Part shown: positions 1-6,515 of the stretch, piece after piece
How positions within the stretch are numbered: the first letter of the stretch is position 1
Layout: the number at the start of each line of letters is the position of its first letter
Source of the DNA: a virus
Virus record (IMG/VR): IMGVR_UViG_3300025083_000196
Coordinates: 1 to 26,460 of that record
DNA length: 26,460 nucleotides
Direction: 5' to 3' (one strand)
Notes under the pieces: model-generated
What the model saw: the letters and a program-made list of their open reading frames with translations, nothing else
Databases searched by the model: none
What the model was told of the DNA's origin: nothing
Position numbers and translations under genes: made by a program

Positions 1-485
1 GTCAGTAGGTCGCCAGGGGTCTCCAAATCTGACACACACCCATGTGTATCGTCATCATCGAATGGTACAATGTCACCTGCAGATATGTCTGCCTGCAATG
101 CCTTGTCGACCATCTCAAAACGGAGGCCTGTATAAACTTCTGATACTGTGGCCTTCTTTGGGTTGCGCTTTATCCATCGACTTTGTGCCCATACTGCCTC
201 GTCAAATGTCATGATAGCATCTGACAGAATGTGCATCGGTTGTTGATTGTTATAACGACTCAACATGTCACAGACTTCTATCAGGTTGACGACACGTGGG
301 TTGTGGTCTCCATATATCCATGAACGCAGTACTGAATATGATATACCGATGTGATTGCATACATCTGCCTGTGAGATGTTGAACATTGACATGTGAGTTG
401 TAAACCAAATACCGAACGATGACATTTTTGCAGATGGTTTCAGTATTTTGGGTGGTCTGCCTCGACCTCTGGACTGTTGTGACAT
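1..485 (-). CDS. HTH (XRE-like) DNA-binding protein, 3' end outside window
   Basis: Reading leftwards from an ATG at 485 the frame stays open for 161 codons to the window edge, so the C-terminus is missing. The first residues include an AT-hook-like GRGRPPK. Residues about 30-70 form a helix-turn-helix of the Cro/CI type (NISQADVCNHIGISYSVLRS), with the usual Q-A pair in the second helix and a W after the recognition helix. The visible remainder is acidic (FDDDDTH) with no domain I recognise. An AAAGGG sequence lies upstream, and a perfect inverted repeat (503-523) sits just before it, possibly an operator. It follows the RusA-like gene as the last visible member of the replication operon. 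A transcriptional regulator or replication accessory DNA binder is inferred; the target is unknown. Confidence 0.75.
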   Translation of the reverse strand, partial: MSQQSRGRGRPPKILKPSAKMSSFGIWFTTHMSMFNISQADVCNHIGISYSVLRSWIYGDHNPRVVNLIEVCDMLSRYNNQQPMHILSDAIMTFDEAVWAQSRWIKRNPKKATVSEVYTGLRFEMVDKALQADISAGDIVPFDDDDTHGCVSDLETPGDLL

Positions 486-502
486 AATGGTATCCCTTTG
501 AT

Positions 503-523
503 TTTATGTTGTTTCAACATAAA
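503..523. promoter_or_regulatory. Perfect 9-bp inverted repeat at end of rusA-like gene
   Basis: Arms TTTATGTTG and CAACATAAA are separated by three bases. It covers the stop codon of the RusA-like gene and lies 18 bp upstream of the start of the HTH gene. There is no T-run on either side that would make it a good terminator. An operator for an HTH protein, or an mRNA hairpin between two genes, are both possible. Confidence 0.4.
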
Positions 524-863
524 TAGAATAACACCATTCACCCTTTATGTAAGTCTTTTGTGCAGATAGTATTTGTATTTGACAATCATCGTTGTATACG
601 ATGTCATTCAACGCATCACAGACAGAACCAAAACAGTTCTGTACATCTCGTCGTCGTCTATCACCAAATGTAACATCGAGATGAAGTTTGACAGGTTTGT
701 CAGTCGGTTGCAGTTCTGCAGTCGTCATGATCAACAATGCCTGTGCACGTAATGATGCCTCAAATAGTCGTACAGAGTTTTGTTTTACCAGTCTCTTACC
801 ACATATCATCATTTGATTTTTCTTTGATGGTATCTTGCCTGTACCGTGTATCTCTATTTTCAT
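504..863 (-). CDS. rusA: RusA-like Holliday junction resolvase
   Basis: The 119-residue protein matches the usual RusA length (E. coli RusA has 120). It has the family signature: an N-terminal SKKNQ segment (residues 13-17), then RRRDVQN (D73, N76), DALN (D83) and YNDDCQI (D92/D93). The acidic residues match the metal-binding set of RusA. RusA dimers cut four-way junctions symmetrically; in phages this clears recombination or replication branches before packaging. The start overlaps the stop of the upstream 94-residue gene as ATGA (860-863), and AGGA sits upstream. It lies within the operon led by the primase-helicase. Family assignment is firm; activity is inferred from retained acidic residues. 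Confidence 0.88.
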   Translation of the reverse strand: MKIEIHGTGKIPSKKNQMMICGKRLVKQNSVRLFEASLRAQALLIMTTAELQPTDKPVKLHLDVTFGDRRRRDVQNCFGSVCDALNDIVYNDDCQIQILSAQKTYIKGEWCYSIYVETT

Positions 864-1144
864 GTTCGTTTTTTCCTACGTGCCCATAGACTTTCACAGG
901 CCCAGTATCGTGCAGTCAACTTGCCAGGTGGTTTTGTGTCACATCTCATACGTGCCCTGAAGTTTTCATTTGCACGTGCACTGTAGTTGTGTCGATACTC
1001 TGCAGAACCGAACTTGATAAGTTTTTCCTGACCATCATCACAGGCCTTGACCACTCTCTTTTTGACTCCATATCCAGGTTCACCCCGTTTGATGGGTCGT
1101 GGTTTATTGCATTTGAGTTTTGATTTGTCGATACGTTTTGCCAT
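860..1144 (-). CDS. Small basic protein with FRARxxCD...ARYWAC motif
   Basis: The 94-residue protein is rich in Lys and Arg. Residues about 45-90 carry a compact pattern: KFGSAEYRHNYS, then FRARMRCD, then KLTARYWAC and a terminal W-A-R-R-K-K. I associate this FGxxxYRHxYS/FRARHxCD/ARYWAC pattern with a family of short uncharacterised proteins in environmental phages; this is from memory and is not a functional assignment. Two Cys and one His could bind metal. A strong AGAGGTGAACA site precedes the ATG. It follows directly on the DUF5872-like gene and overlaps rusA by ATGA. Its charge and its position beside a resolvase suggest a nucleic-acid-binding role, which is inference. Confidence 0.7.
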   Translation of the reverse strand: MAKRIDKSKLKCNKPRPIKRGEPGYGVKKRVVKACDDGQEKLIKFGSAEYRHNYSARANENFRARMRCDTKPPGKLTARYWACESLWARRKKRT

Positions 1145-1147
1145 TGT

Positions 1148-1528
1148 TCACCTCTTTTTGCCTTTATGAATGCCTGTACGTGCAGTCTGTTGACCTTTAC
1201 TGGTTGCCCGTCGTTTTGATTTGTTGGCCTCTGCTAGACGTTTACGACCTGCAGATGTCGACTTTAAGGCACTGATTGAACGTTTCGGAAGGTATACACC
1301 ACCTTTACCTGCACTCTGCCAGTCTTGATCTGTCCACCTTGACAACGAACGTTGTGCAGATGTTCGACCACGTGGTTTTTTGTATCCACCACCTTTTCTT
1401 TCATATTCTTTTACTAACAGCTGGCTTTTGCGTGCAGACCATTGACCGGCCTTGCCTCCTTTTGTACCTGACATGATTTTACGTTTGATGCGTTCACGCA
1501 GTGCAGGTTTTGTATATTTGTTATCCAT
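1148..1528 (-). CDS. DUF5872-like small basic protein
   Basis: The 126-residue, strongly basic protein begins YTKPALRERIKRKIMSG and continues KGGKAGQWSARKSQLLVKEY, ERKGGGYK, then SLSRWTDQDW and YLPKR. This order of motifs (YTKPxLRexxK, GGKxGQWSARKxQLL, GGGYK, L.kWT.eDW, RYLPK) is what I recall for DUF5872, a domain of unknown function in phages and large viruses. Its C-terminus is a Lys/Arg tail. AGAGGTGA lies ahead of the start, overlapping the stop of a 45-residue membrane ORF. It is paired with the FRARxxCD protein just downstream. DNA or RNA binding is plausible from charge only. Confidence 0.72.
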   Translation of the reverse strand: MDNKYTKPALRERIKRKIMSGTKGGKAGQWSARKSQLLVKEYERKGGGYKKPRGRTSAQRSLSRWTDQDWQSAGKGGVYLPKRSISALKSTSAGRKRLAEANKSKRRATSKGQQTARTGIHKGKKR

Positions 1529-1531
1529 CTG

Positions 1532-1669
1532 TCACCTCTGCATGCATCGAGTGTTGTAAAAATAGCACGTGTGTCTGACCTTTGGTAAAACACCTGTAAA
1601 ATCAAGGTATACAAAAATACACATCAGAATAACCAGTATACAGAATTCTATTTTATCCCTTTTCATCAT
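1532..1669 (-). CDS. Small membrane protein, 45 aa
   Basis: The ATG at 1669 overlaps the TGA of the 124-residue gene (ATGA), and AGAGG lies just upstream. The 45 codons encode a basic N-terminus (MMKRDK), one hydrophobic stretch (residues about 9-22, FCILVILMCIFVYL) and a polar C-terminus with two Cys. The stop at 1532-1534 falls within the ribosome binding site of the DUF5872-like gene. The coupling at both ends, and the way the ORF fills an otherwise unexplained 137-bp gap, support a real gene. The N-terminus-in, single-pass topology is inferred from the positive N-terminus. The function is unknown. Confidence 0.6.
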   Translation of the reverse strand: MMKRDKIEFCILVILMCIFVYLDFTGVLPKVRHTCYFYNTRCMQR

Positions 1670-2028
1670 CGGCCTCTGGTCACTCTGTTACGCAGTCGGT
1701 TTGACCTTGTGGACTTGACTGCATATGGACTTGTGTACACATCATCTGTCGGTTCTGTTACTTGTGTTCGTCGTGGTTGTCTTTGTTTCTTCATGTTCTG
1801 CAGGGCCTGTTGTATAAAGAATGGGGTGACTGGTATCGGTTTGCCTTTGGTCGATGCCGGTTTGTTCACAGGTGCACCTGTATCCTTCAAACGTCCTAGA
1901 CTCTCCAGTCGAATGGCAGTTGCAGTTGCCTGGTCTTTTGCCATGCCGAACCTCTGCATGAACTTCGGTATTGCACGTTCTATACGTCGGTTGCCTGATG
2001 CAGTGTTTATATATATATTCTGTGCCAT
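1666..2028 (-). CDS. Hypothetical basic protein
   Basis: The 120-residue protein begins MAQNIYINTASGNRRIERAI from the ATG at 2028, which has AGGTGG at good distance. A GTG at 2040 in the same frame lies inside that binding site and is less likely. The central part (residues about 15-50) looks helical and may be a small fold; the C-terminal half is rich in Pro, Thr and Arg and is probably disordered, ending NRVTRGR. I recognise no family. It is translated between an HTH gene and the 45-residue membrane ORF, with which it overlaps by ATGA. A longer Cys-rich reading frame overlaps its 5' half in another register. Confidence 0.65.
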   Translation of the reverse strand: MAQNIYINTASGNRRIERAIPKFMQRFGMAKDQATATAIRLESLGRLKDTGAPVNKPASTKGKPIPVTPFFIQQALQNMKKQRQPRRTQVTEPTDDVYTSPYAVKSTRSNRLRNRVTRGR

Positions 2029-2092
2029 TGTTACCACCACCTAGATCAAAACAGTCGCAGGGTGTGCACTCGCATACCTCACATATATCCAT
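1742..2092 (-). CDS. Possible overlapping Cys-rich ORF
   Basis: An ATG at 2092, ten bases after the stop of the upstream HTH gene and preceded by AAGGGTG, opens a 116-codon frame starting MDICEVCECTPCDCF. Five Cys in the first 14 residues (C4, C7, C9, C12, C14) resemble a small metal-binding knuckle. The frame then runs through most of the 1666-2028 gene in a different register, where composition (many T, N, H, R) looks like a shadow. The 63 bases before the start at 2028 are otherwise unexplained in an operon whose genes abut. A short peptide, a +1 frameshift fusion or chance are all possible. Confidence 0.3.
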   Translation of the reverse strand: MDICEVCECTPCDCFDLGGGNNGTEYIYKHCIRQPTYRTCNTEVHAEVRHGKRPGNCNCHSTGESRTFEGYRCTCEQTGIDQRQTDTSHPILYTTGPAEHEETKTTTTNTSNRTDR

Positions 2093-2101
2093 TGTACACC
2101 C

Positions 2102-2344
2102 TTATCTGTGTTGTAACATATATTCGACTGCATCTGTGACAGTCTGTGACACGTCTGCACCTATCATATCGGCAACACATTCACATACCCACATCCAGTC
2201 GGCAACCTTCAAAACAGTCTCACCATTCAACAGTCTGTACAGACTACGTACATGAATGCCACTATAGTCTGACAGCTCTATAACAGTTATACCGTGGGGT
2301 GTTATTTGGTCGTACACCCAGTCACCAAATGCAGTTCGTTCCAT
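2102..2344 (-). CDS. Small HTH protein, XRE-like
   Basis: The 80-residue protein fits a single helix-turn-helix domain: ITVIELSDYSGIHVRSLYRL (residues 19-38) gives helix 2, the turn and the recognition helix, and LLNGE is the usual end of the XRE core. A Trp/Cys-rich helix (DWMWVCECV) follows. It resembles the 83-residue protein at 6989-7240 in layout (V-EL, then I, then LL/IL-x-G), so the two may be distant paralogues. No Shine-Dalgarno site stands out, but the gene starts 7 bp after the nuclease stop, so translation is probably coupled. A repressor or Cro-like role is inferred. Confidence 0.65.
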   Translation of the reverse strand: MERTAFGDWVYDQITPHGITVIELSDYSGIHVRSLYRLLNGETVLKVADWMWVCECVADMIGADVSQTVTDAVEYMLQHR

Positions 2345-2351
2345 GACTGGA

Positions 2352-3005
2352 CTATATCACATTTTTGTCGTTCAAGTCAGGTAGACCTGTACATATTTTG
2401 TATGTGAATGTTTGTTTGTCCTGGGTTGTATCAATACGGTGTTCAATGGCATCCTTATTCATTCGATAAGTCTCTGAAGGCATGAACGGTGCAACATGTA
2501 CAAATTTAAAACCATATTCTTTTGACCTCGTTTTGAACCTGACACCAAATGCAGACCCTCGTCTGTTCGGTTGACGGTTTGCCCAGTTCAGTTTGACTGC
2601 ATCAACGAAGGTCGGCCCATCGTACCAGTAGTGCATATTTGATACCAGGTCGACATAAACCATGAATGACGGTGGATGTACTAGGTATTCAGTATACCCA
2701 CGACTGGCAGTCTGATATATCTCTGCAAAGAATGTCGGATACCGTCCACCATTGTTTGCACTTTTGACCTCTATCGTATGTTTTGACTGTGCAGAGTCGA
2801 TGCCTGTTTTGAATGTCCACATGTCAATGTCGTATGGTGCATCGAGTTTGACACGGGTGGTTGCAATCACCATATCGACATCGAATGTGTTGTGCAGCTG
2901 CGTGCGCAAATGGTTGTTCAAATGCACACACTCACATACTGCAATCTCTGCAACGATACCCACCCGTTTGAGGTCTGTGAACTCTATAGTGTTGATGGGT
3001 ATCAT
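2352..3005 (-). CDS. Putative PD-(D/E)XK nuclease
   Basis: The 217-residue protein carries the elements of a PD-(D/E)XK fold in order: a Glu in an early helix (E20, near RVGIVAEIAV), an acidic strand (YDIDMWTF, D59/D61), and IEVKSA with E79 and K81. A Gln/Tyr-containing helix follows (AEIYQTAS). This arrangement fits a resolvase, a recombination nuclease or a restriction-like endonuclease; sequence alone does not separate them. The ATG has CCAGGA upstream and the gene starts 13 bp after the primase-helicase stop, so a role in replication or recombination DNA processing is likely. The protein may duplicate, or complement, the RusA-like enzyme. The fold call is moderate; substrate is unknown. 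Confidence 0.6.
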   Translation of the reverse strand: MIPINTIEFTDLKRVGIVAEIAVCECVHLNNHLRTQLHNTFDVDMVIATTRVKLDAPYDIDMWTFKTGIDSAQSKHTIEVKSANNGGRYPTFFAEIYQTASRGYTEYLVHPPSFMVYVDLVSNMHYWYDGPTFVDAVKLNWANRQPNRRGSAFGVRFKTRSKEYGFKFVHVAPFMPSETYRMNKDAIEHRIDTTQDKQTFTYKICTGLPDLNDKNVI

Positions 3006-3017
3006 GTTGTCCTGGAG

Positions 3018-5606
3018 TTATCTTTTGAACCTTCGAGTGGCAGGATTGTACTGCAATACACCACCATCATAATGATTGTATATGGTATCTGCCAGTTCAA
3101 CGTCAATGTCTGACATCAGATGCCATGCAAGGCCGGTCGGTTTGATGGCAATAGGTTCACCGTCTGCATTGAACTCGACCTGCATTGTCATGTCACCATC
3201 TGAAAATGTCAGTGTCAATGTATCCAGTATTCTGTCGTCACGTCGTGCAGGTGCACAATACCATCGACTGCGTTTGCCTTTGTGTCGACACTGTTTACCT
3301 TCATTCAACATTGTGACACCCATTTGTTTAAGACATCCACTGTACCACCCTAGATACTTCGGTTTGATTGCCTTCGGTCGTCGAATGGTATCACCATTCG
3401 AGGTATCCACCTCCTCAGTGTATATCTCCTGTATCATCTCTGATAAGGTGAACACTCGTAAAGGATTGTCATCCAACCATTCATCAACCATTGTTTCATG
3501 TACATCTATCTGTTCGAACTTTGTATTGACGTGATTTGACTGTTGTTGTTCATCGACAGTTAACCACCATTCTTCACGGGCCTGGTATGCCTGCACTGCC
3601 TCTGCCCATATTTGGTCACGTACTGCAGATAGTTCATCAACATCATACGACCGTTCACCTTCGACACCGTTGCATTCTATAATCCAAAACCGTCGACTTC
3701 CTGTGGAGTCCTTAAGTATCTCATCTTCATTGACAGAACCTGTGACCACACTGTTACGAGGCATGACTATCTCTTTACGTCCATATTTTGGTCTGTACTG
3801 GTCGACTTGTGTTGTTAAGAACTTTTTGATGTCGGATACTTCTGCACGGTTCATACCTGACAGTTCTGCCCATTCATGTATCCATGCCAGTCGTAGTTTT
3901 GTCAGACCGTCGACAGACCGTACATCAATGGATGCATCACTGAAAAATGACTGGCCTGTTTGAAGGCAGTTGCCTGCAATGGTTTGAAAGAATGTACTTT
4001 TACCTGCACCCTGGAGACCTTTTAAAATCAACATGGTATCGACTTTACAACCCCAGTCATATGCACGTGCCACTGCAGAGATTGCCCATTTGCGTGTGTA
4101 GGTTCTGACCATCGGTGTATCGTCTGCATTCAAATACTTTATCAACAGCTGGTCGAGTCTGTTCTGACCATCCCACTTCAGGGTGTCCAAATACTCAACC
4201 AGAGTATCACGTTGATTTTGATGGCAATACTGGTCAACTGCATCTATGCAGTTCATTTTGCCCAGTCGACGACCTACAAAATACCGTCTTCTCAATGCAC
4301 TCTGTATCAATGTGTAATGATAGTCACAAAATCTGTCACCATTGAACCATGTGTACCCTGTTCTTTTATCCATCCACAGGTCGATGTTGAGTTGTCCTAT
4401 CATGATAACAAGATTGTCAGGTGTATCCAGGGGTCGCCATGTACCACCTCTATTTGAATATGAGACCTCGACACTATTGTCTGAAATCACACAGTCATGA
4501 TGTGTTCTGTTACGACCTGAAGTACATCTGTACCGTGCAGTACTTGTCAAGGCATCGACCCGTCTATTGATGAACGCACCACCGACAGAACGACCACCCT
4601 CTGCAATACATTGTATGTTGCCTGATGCATTCTTTTGCAGTGTATCCCAGTTTTCTATGTACCAGATGAACGGTCGTGGTGTACCTGTGGCATCTGTTAT
4701 CATGTACTCACCTGTCACAACTGTACGTCGATACCGATCGGTATCTTGTGGTGTGTCTTGTGGTGTATCTTGTGGTGTTTGCTCCTGTTCGGTGTCTTGT
4801 ACGGTTGTTGTACGTTGAACCGGTGCACCTGTGTTGATGGCATACCCTGCATCAATCACTGCATCTGCAGACAGTGCATACCCATCATTGCAAATAGTAA
4901 ACTGTGTACCTTCTCTGTCGACTCTATATGATGGTTTGAACCAAAATCTAGACGGGTCTTTTGTGGCCTCATCGACATGGGGAAAAATGGACTCCAGTGC
5001 ATACCATACACCACGACGGTCTTGTGTGATATAGTCAGCTGCCTGTACTGGTTTGTCAAATGGTACAATCACCCTGAAGGCACACAGACCATTCTTTGCA
5101 GGTGACTTGTGACTGAATGAACTGTATGCAATATGGCAAAATGGTTTGAAGGCATCCAGTGTTGCATCCATCACCTCGTCAGTACATCCATCAAAATCAA
5201 ATACCATTGCATGAACGACATCGACTTTTGATTTTGCACGGTTGCCTGTCATGTCTGACCATGTGACGGGTGCAAATATGCCGGCCTCCAGTTTACCGTG
5301 TTCTGTCACCTTGCCATTTTTGCCTGTATCCTCTGATAGGTTGTCGATACACATCATTGATTGTGCAATGCCATCCAGGACAACAGAACGTACCTGTGCA
5401 TTTTTCAAGTTGTTTGTTTTGAACCATCCACCTGATGGTGCAGGGTGCACCGAACATGATATGGTGCATTCTTTTGTGGTTATTTGGGTGCTTGATGCCC
5501 AGTTTTGTGGTATATTGTATTTATTCATGGGGGTGGTTTCCTGTGATTTGATTGGAAGTTTATTGTTTTGCCTGTCATCCTCTGAAGGGGTGGCAGGCTT
5601 TTCCAT
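3018..5606 (-). CDS. Primase-helicase with VirE-like SF3/AAA ATPase domain
   Basis: This 862-residue protein is the largest early product. Its N-terminal third looks like an archaeo-eukaryotic primase core: VFDFDG (136-140), FRVIVPF (R168) and DPSRFWFKPS (217-226). A low-complexity linker with PQDT repeats follows (278-290). Residues 333-372 include Cys and His (C333, C361, H369, H370, C372), possibly a metal-binding segment. From about 470 it follows the virulence-associated E family: LKWDG, Walker A GLQGAGKST (530-538), WIHEWAEL as Walker B (575-582), and GSRRFW with the probable arginine finger (636-641). It should prime and unwind phage DNA. The start at 5606 lacks a Shine-Dalgarno site; an internal ATG at 5528 is no better. 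The candidate origin lies directly upstream. Confidence 0.87.
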   Translation of the reverse strand: MEKPATPSEDDRQNNKLPIKSQETTPMNKYNIPQNWASSTQITTKECTISCSVHPAPSGGWFKTNNLKNAQVRSVVLDGIAQSMMCIDNLSEDTGKNGKVTEHGKLEAGIFAPVTWSDMTGNRAKSKVDVVHAMVFDFDGCTDEVMDATLDAFKPFCHIAYSSFSHKSPAKNGLCAFRVIVPFDKPVQAADYITQDRRGVWYALESIFPHVDEATKDPSRFWFKPSYRVDREGTQFTICNDGYALSADAVIDAGYAINTGAPVQRTTTVQDTEQEQTPQDTPQDTPQDTDRYRRTVVTGEYMITDATGTPRPFIWYIENWDTLQKNASGNIQCIAEGGRSVGGAFINRRVDALTSTARYRCTSGRNRTHHDCVISDNSVEVSYSNRGGTWRPLDTPDNLVIMIGQLNIDLWMDKRTGYTWFNGDRFCDYHYTLIQSALRRRYFVGRRLGKMNCIDAVDQYCHQNQRDTLVEYLDTLKWDGQNRLDQLLIKYLNADDTPMVRTYTRKWAISAVARAYDWGCKVDTMLILKGLQGAGKSTFFQTIAGNCLQTGQSFFSDASIDVRSVDGLTKLRLAWIHEWAELSGMNRAEVSDIKKFLTTQVDQYRPKYGRKEIVMPRNSVVTGSVNEDEILKDSTGSRRFWIIECNGVEGERSYDVDELSAVRDQIWAEAVQAYQAREEWWLTVDEQQQSNHVNTKFEQIDVHETMVDEWLDDNPLRVFTLSEMIQEIYTEEVDTSNGDTIRRPKAIKPKYLGWYSGCLKQMGVTMLNEGKQCRHKGKRSRWYCAPARRDDRILDTLTLTFSDGDMTMQVEFNADGEPIAIKPTGLAWHLMSDIDVELADTIYNHYDGGVLQYNPATRRFKR
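4741..4790. repeat. 12-bp tandem repeat encoding PQDT linker
   Basis: Three to four copies of a TCTTGTGGTG-containing 12-bp unit lie inside the primase-helicase gene and encode PQDTPQDTPQDT on the minus strand. It is in frame and joins the primase-like and later domains, so it reads as a flexible linker that can change length by slippage. Confidence 0.7.
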
Positions 5607-5645
5607 TATAACGTCATTATTTATTTATGTATTAAAAATAAATAC

Positions 5646-5897
5646 TGTCACACACCTTTTTTTGAGTACGTGACACCACTGTCACGGTGTGACACCTATT
5701 GTCAACGGGGTGACACCCTCTGTGACACCTGTTTTGTATCGGTACTGTCGTCATAGTAGCATACCTGTCACCCTGTCACCCTCTATTGAATGAAAAAAGA
5801 TTATTTGTAATTCAGTGCCAAATAGGTACAAGGGTGGGTATTTGGCACGGGTATACAGAATATGTTGCAAACCATACGACAGGGTGACACCGTGACA
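5646..5897. promoter_or_regulatory. GTGACA/TGTCAC motif cluster upstream of primase-helicase
   Basis: About ten GTGACA motifs, in both orientations, fall within 250 non-coding bases: 5646, 5670, 5680, 5689, 5710, 5722, 5766, 5774, 5884 and 5892. Many extend to GGTGACACC or GTGACACC. The cluster is interrupted by an AT-rich stretch (about 5787-5820). It lies between the primase-helicase start and the DnaA-box array. Iterons for a replication protein, or operators for an HTH repressor, are the natural readings. Confidence 0.6.
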
Positions 5898-5920
5898 GGC
5901 CTTGCAGACAAACCGTCAAC

Positions 5921-6032
5921 ACTTATCAACACCTGTGGATAACTTTGTGGATAACTTATCAACACCTGTGGATAACTTTGTGGATAACTTATCAACACCT
6001 GTGGATAACTTTGTGGATAACTTTGTGGATAA
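5921..6032. other. Candidate replication origin: DnaA-box array in 33-bp tandem repeats
   Basis: Three exact 33-bp units (5921-5953, 5954-5986, 5987-6019) and a partial fourth (6020-6031) are present. Each unit has TTATCAACA on the plus strand and two copies of TGTGGATAA, the complement of the DnaA box TTATCCACA. Seven perfect boxes result: 5934, 5946, 5967, 5979, 6000, 6012 and 6024. Paired boxes are 12 bp apart and units 33 bp apart, close to three helical turns, so boxes lie on a similar face of the helix. An AT-rich stretch and the primase-helicase gene are beside it. It ends at the stop of the 115-residue gene. Recruitment of host DnaA is the obvious inference. Confidence 0.82.
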
Positions 6033-6034
6033 CT

Positions 6035-6382
6035 TTACACCCAGGTGAAATCATCACTATCATCATCATCCTGCATCACTGTCTGCATCTCCATATGGGT
6101 CAATGTCTTGAGTACACAGTGGATAACCTTCAATGTCTGTGGATGTTCGTGATGATCGTCAAAATCTACACCGTCAGGTGTAAAATGTACATACATTACA
6201 CCATCATCACCATCTAAGACATAGCCCATACCATATTGATGCACGTATTCAAGTCCTAGAGTCGACTGTATACTGTGTTCAAAATGGTTTGCAGATGCAA
6301 CTGGGTCAATGGTGTGTTCTGTTTGAATTCCTCTTAACATCATCCGTACCAGTTCTGATATGCTTTGTTGTTCAATACTCAT
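6035..6382 (-). CDS. Hypothetical acidic protein
   Basis: The 115-residue protein is acidic, ending in a QDDDDSDDFTWV tail, with many His and Met. I recognise no domain. The N-terminal part (SIEQQSISELVRMMLRGI) is probably helical and the centre (GMGYVLDGDDGVMYVHFTP) probably beta. It stands alone between an upstream terminator (6467-6491) and the DnaA-box array, and its stop codon touches the last repeat. No Shine-Dalgarno site is visible ahead of the ATG at 6382. Position suggests a replication or control function, but nothing in the sequence shows it. Confidence 0.6.
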   Translation of the reverse strand: MSIEQQSISELVRMMLRGIQTEHTIDPVASANHFEHSIQSTLGLEYVHQYGMGYVLDGDDGVMYVHFTPDGVDFDDHHEHPQTLKVIHCVLKTLTHMEMQTVMQDDDDSDDFTWV

Positions 6383-6466
6383 GTCGACAGTCTAACACAA
6401 AACAGTTCAATATAAATGTCAGAACTCGACTTGTACTTGATGTAGCAGCTGCAGAATAAACAAAAA

Positions 6467-6491
6467 GGCACTAGTCGATGTAACTAGTGCC
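6467..6491 (-). terminator. Intrinsic terminator after the HTH operon
   Basis: Arms GGCACTAGT and ACTAGTGCC enclose a 7-base loop, and on the minus strand the stem runs straight into TTTTTGTTTAT. It lies 25 bp beyond the stop of the 157-residue gene and insulates that operon from the 115-residue gene and the origin region. Confidence 0.85.
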
Positions 6492-6515
6492 CTTCAGAGG
6501 TAAAAGGTATTTGTT

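Noticed and set aside
2028-2040. GTG at 2040 as start of the hypothetical basic protein
   Set aside because: The GTG codons are part of the AGGTGG binding site for the ATG at 2028.
3076-3534. 152-codon plus-strand frame inside the primase-helicase gene
   Set aside because: It is antisense to a conserved ATPase gene, with shadow-like composition and no start signal.
5242-5673. 143-codon plus-strand frame across the start of the primase-helicase gene
   Set aside because: It has no recognised domain or binding site and ends within the control region; most of it is the reverse of a supported gene.
5801-5998. 65-codon minus-strand frame with an 11-residue repeat (LISYPQSYPQV)
   Set aside because: The frame is open only because 33 bp is a multiple of three; there is no binding site and other frames are open too.
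5921-6032. Regular 33-bp units as a CRISPR array
   Set aside because: Units are contiguous with no spacers between them, and each is made of DnaA boxes.
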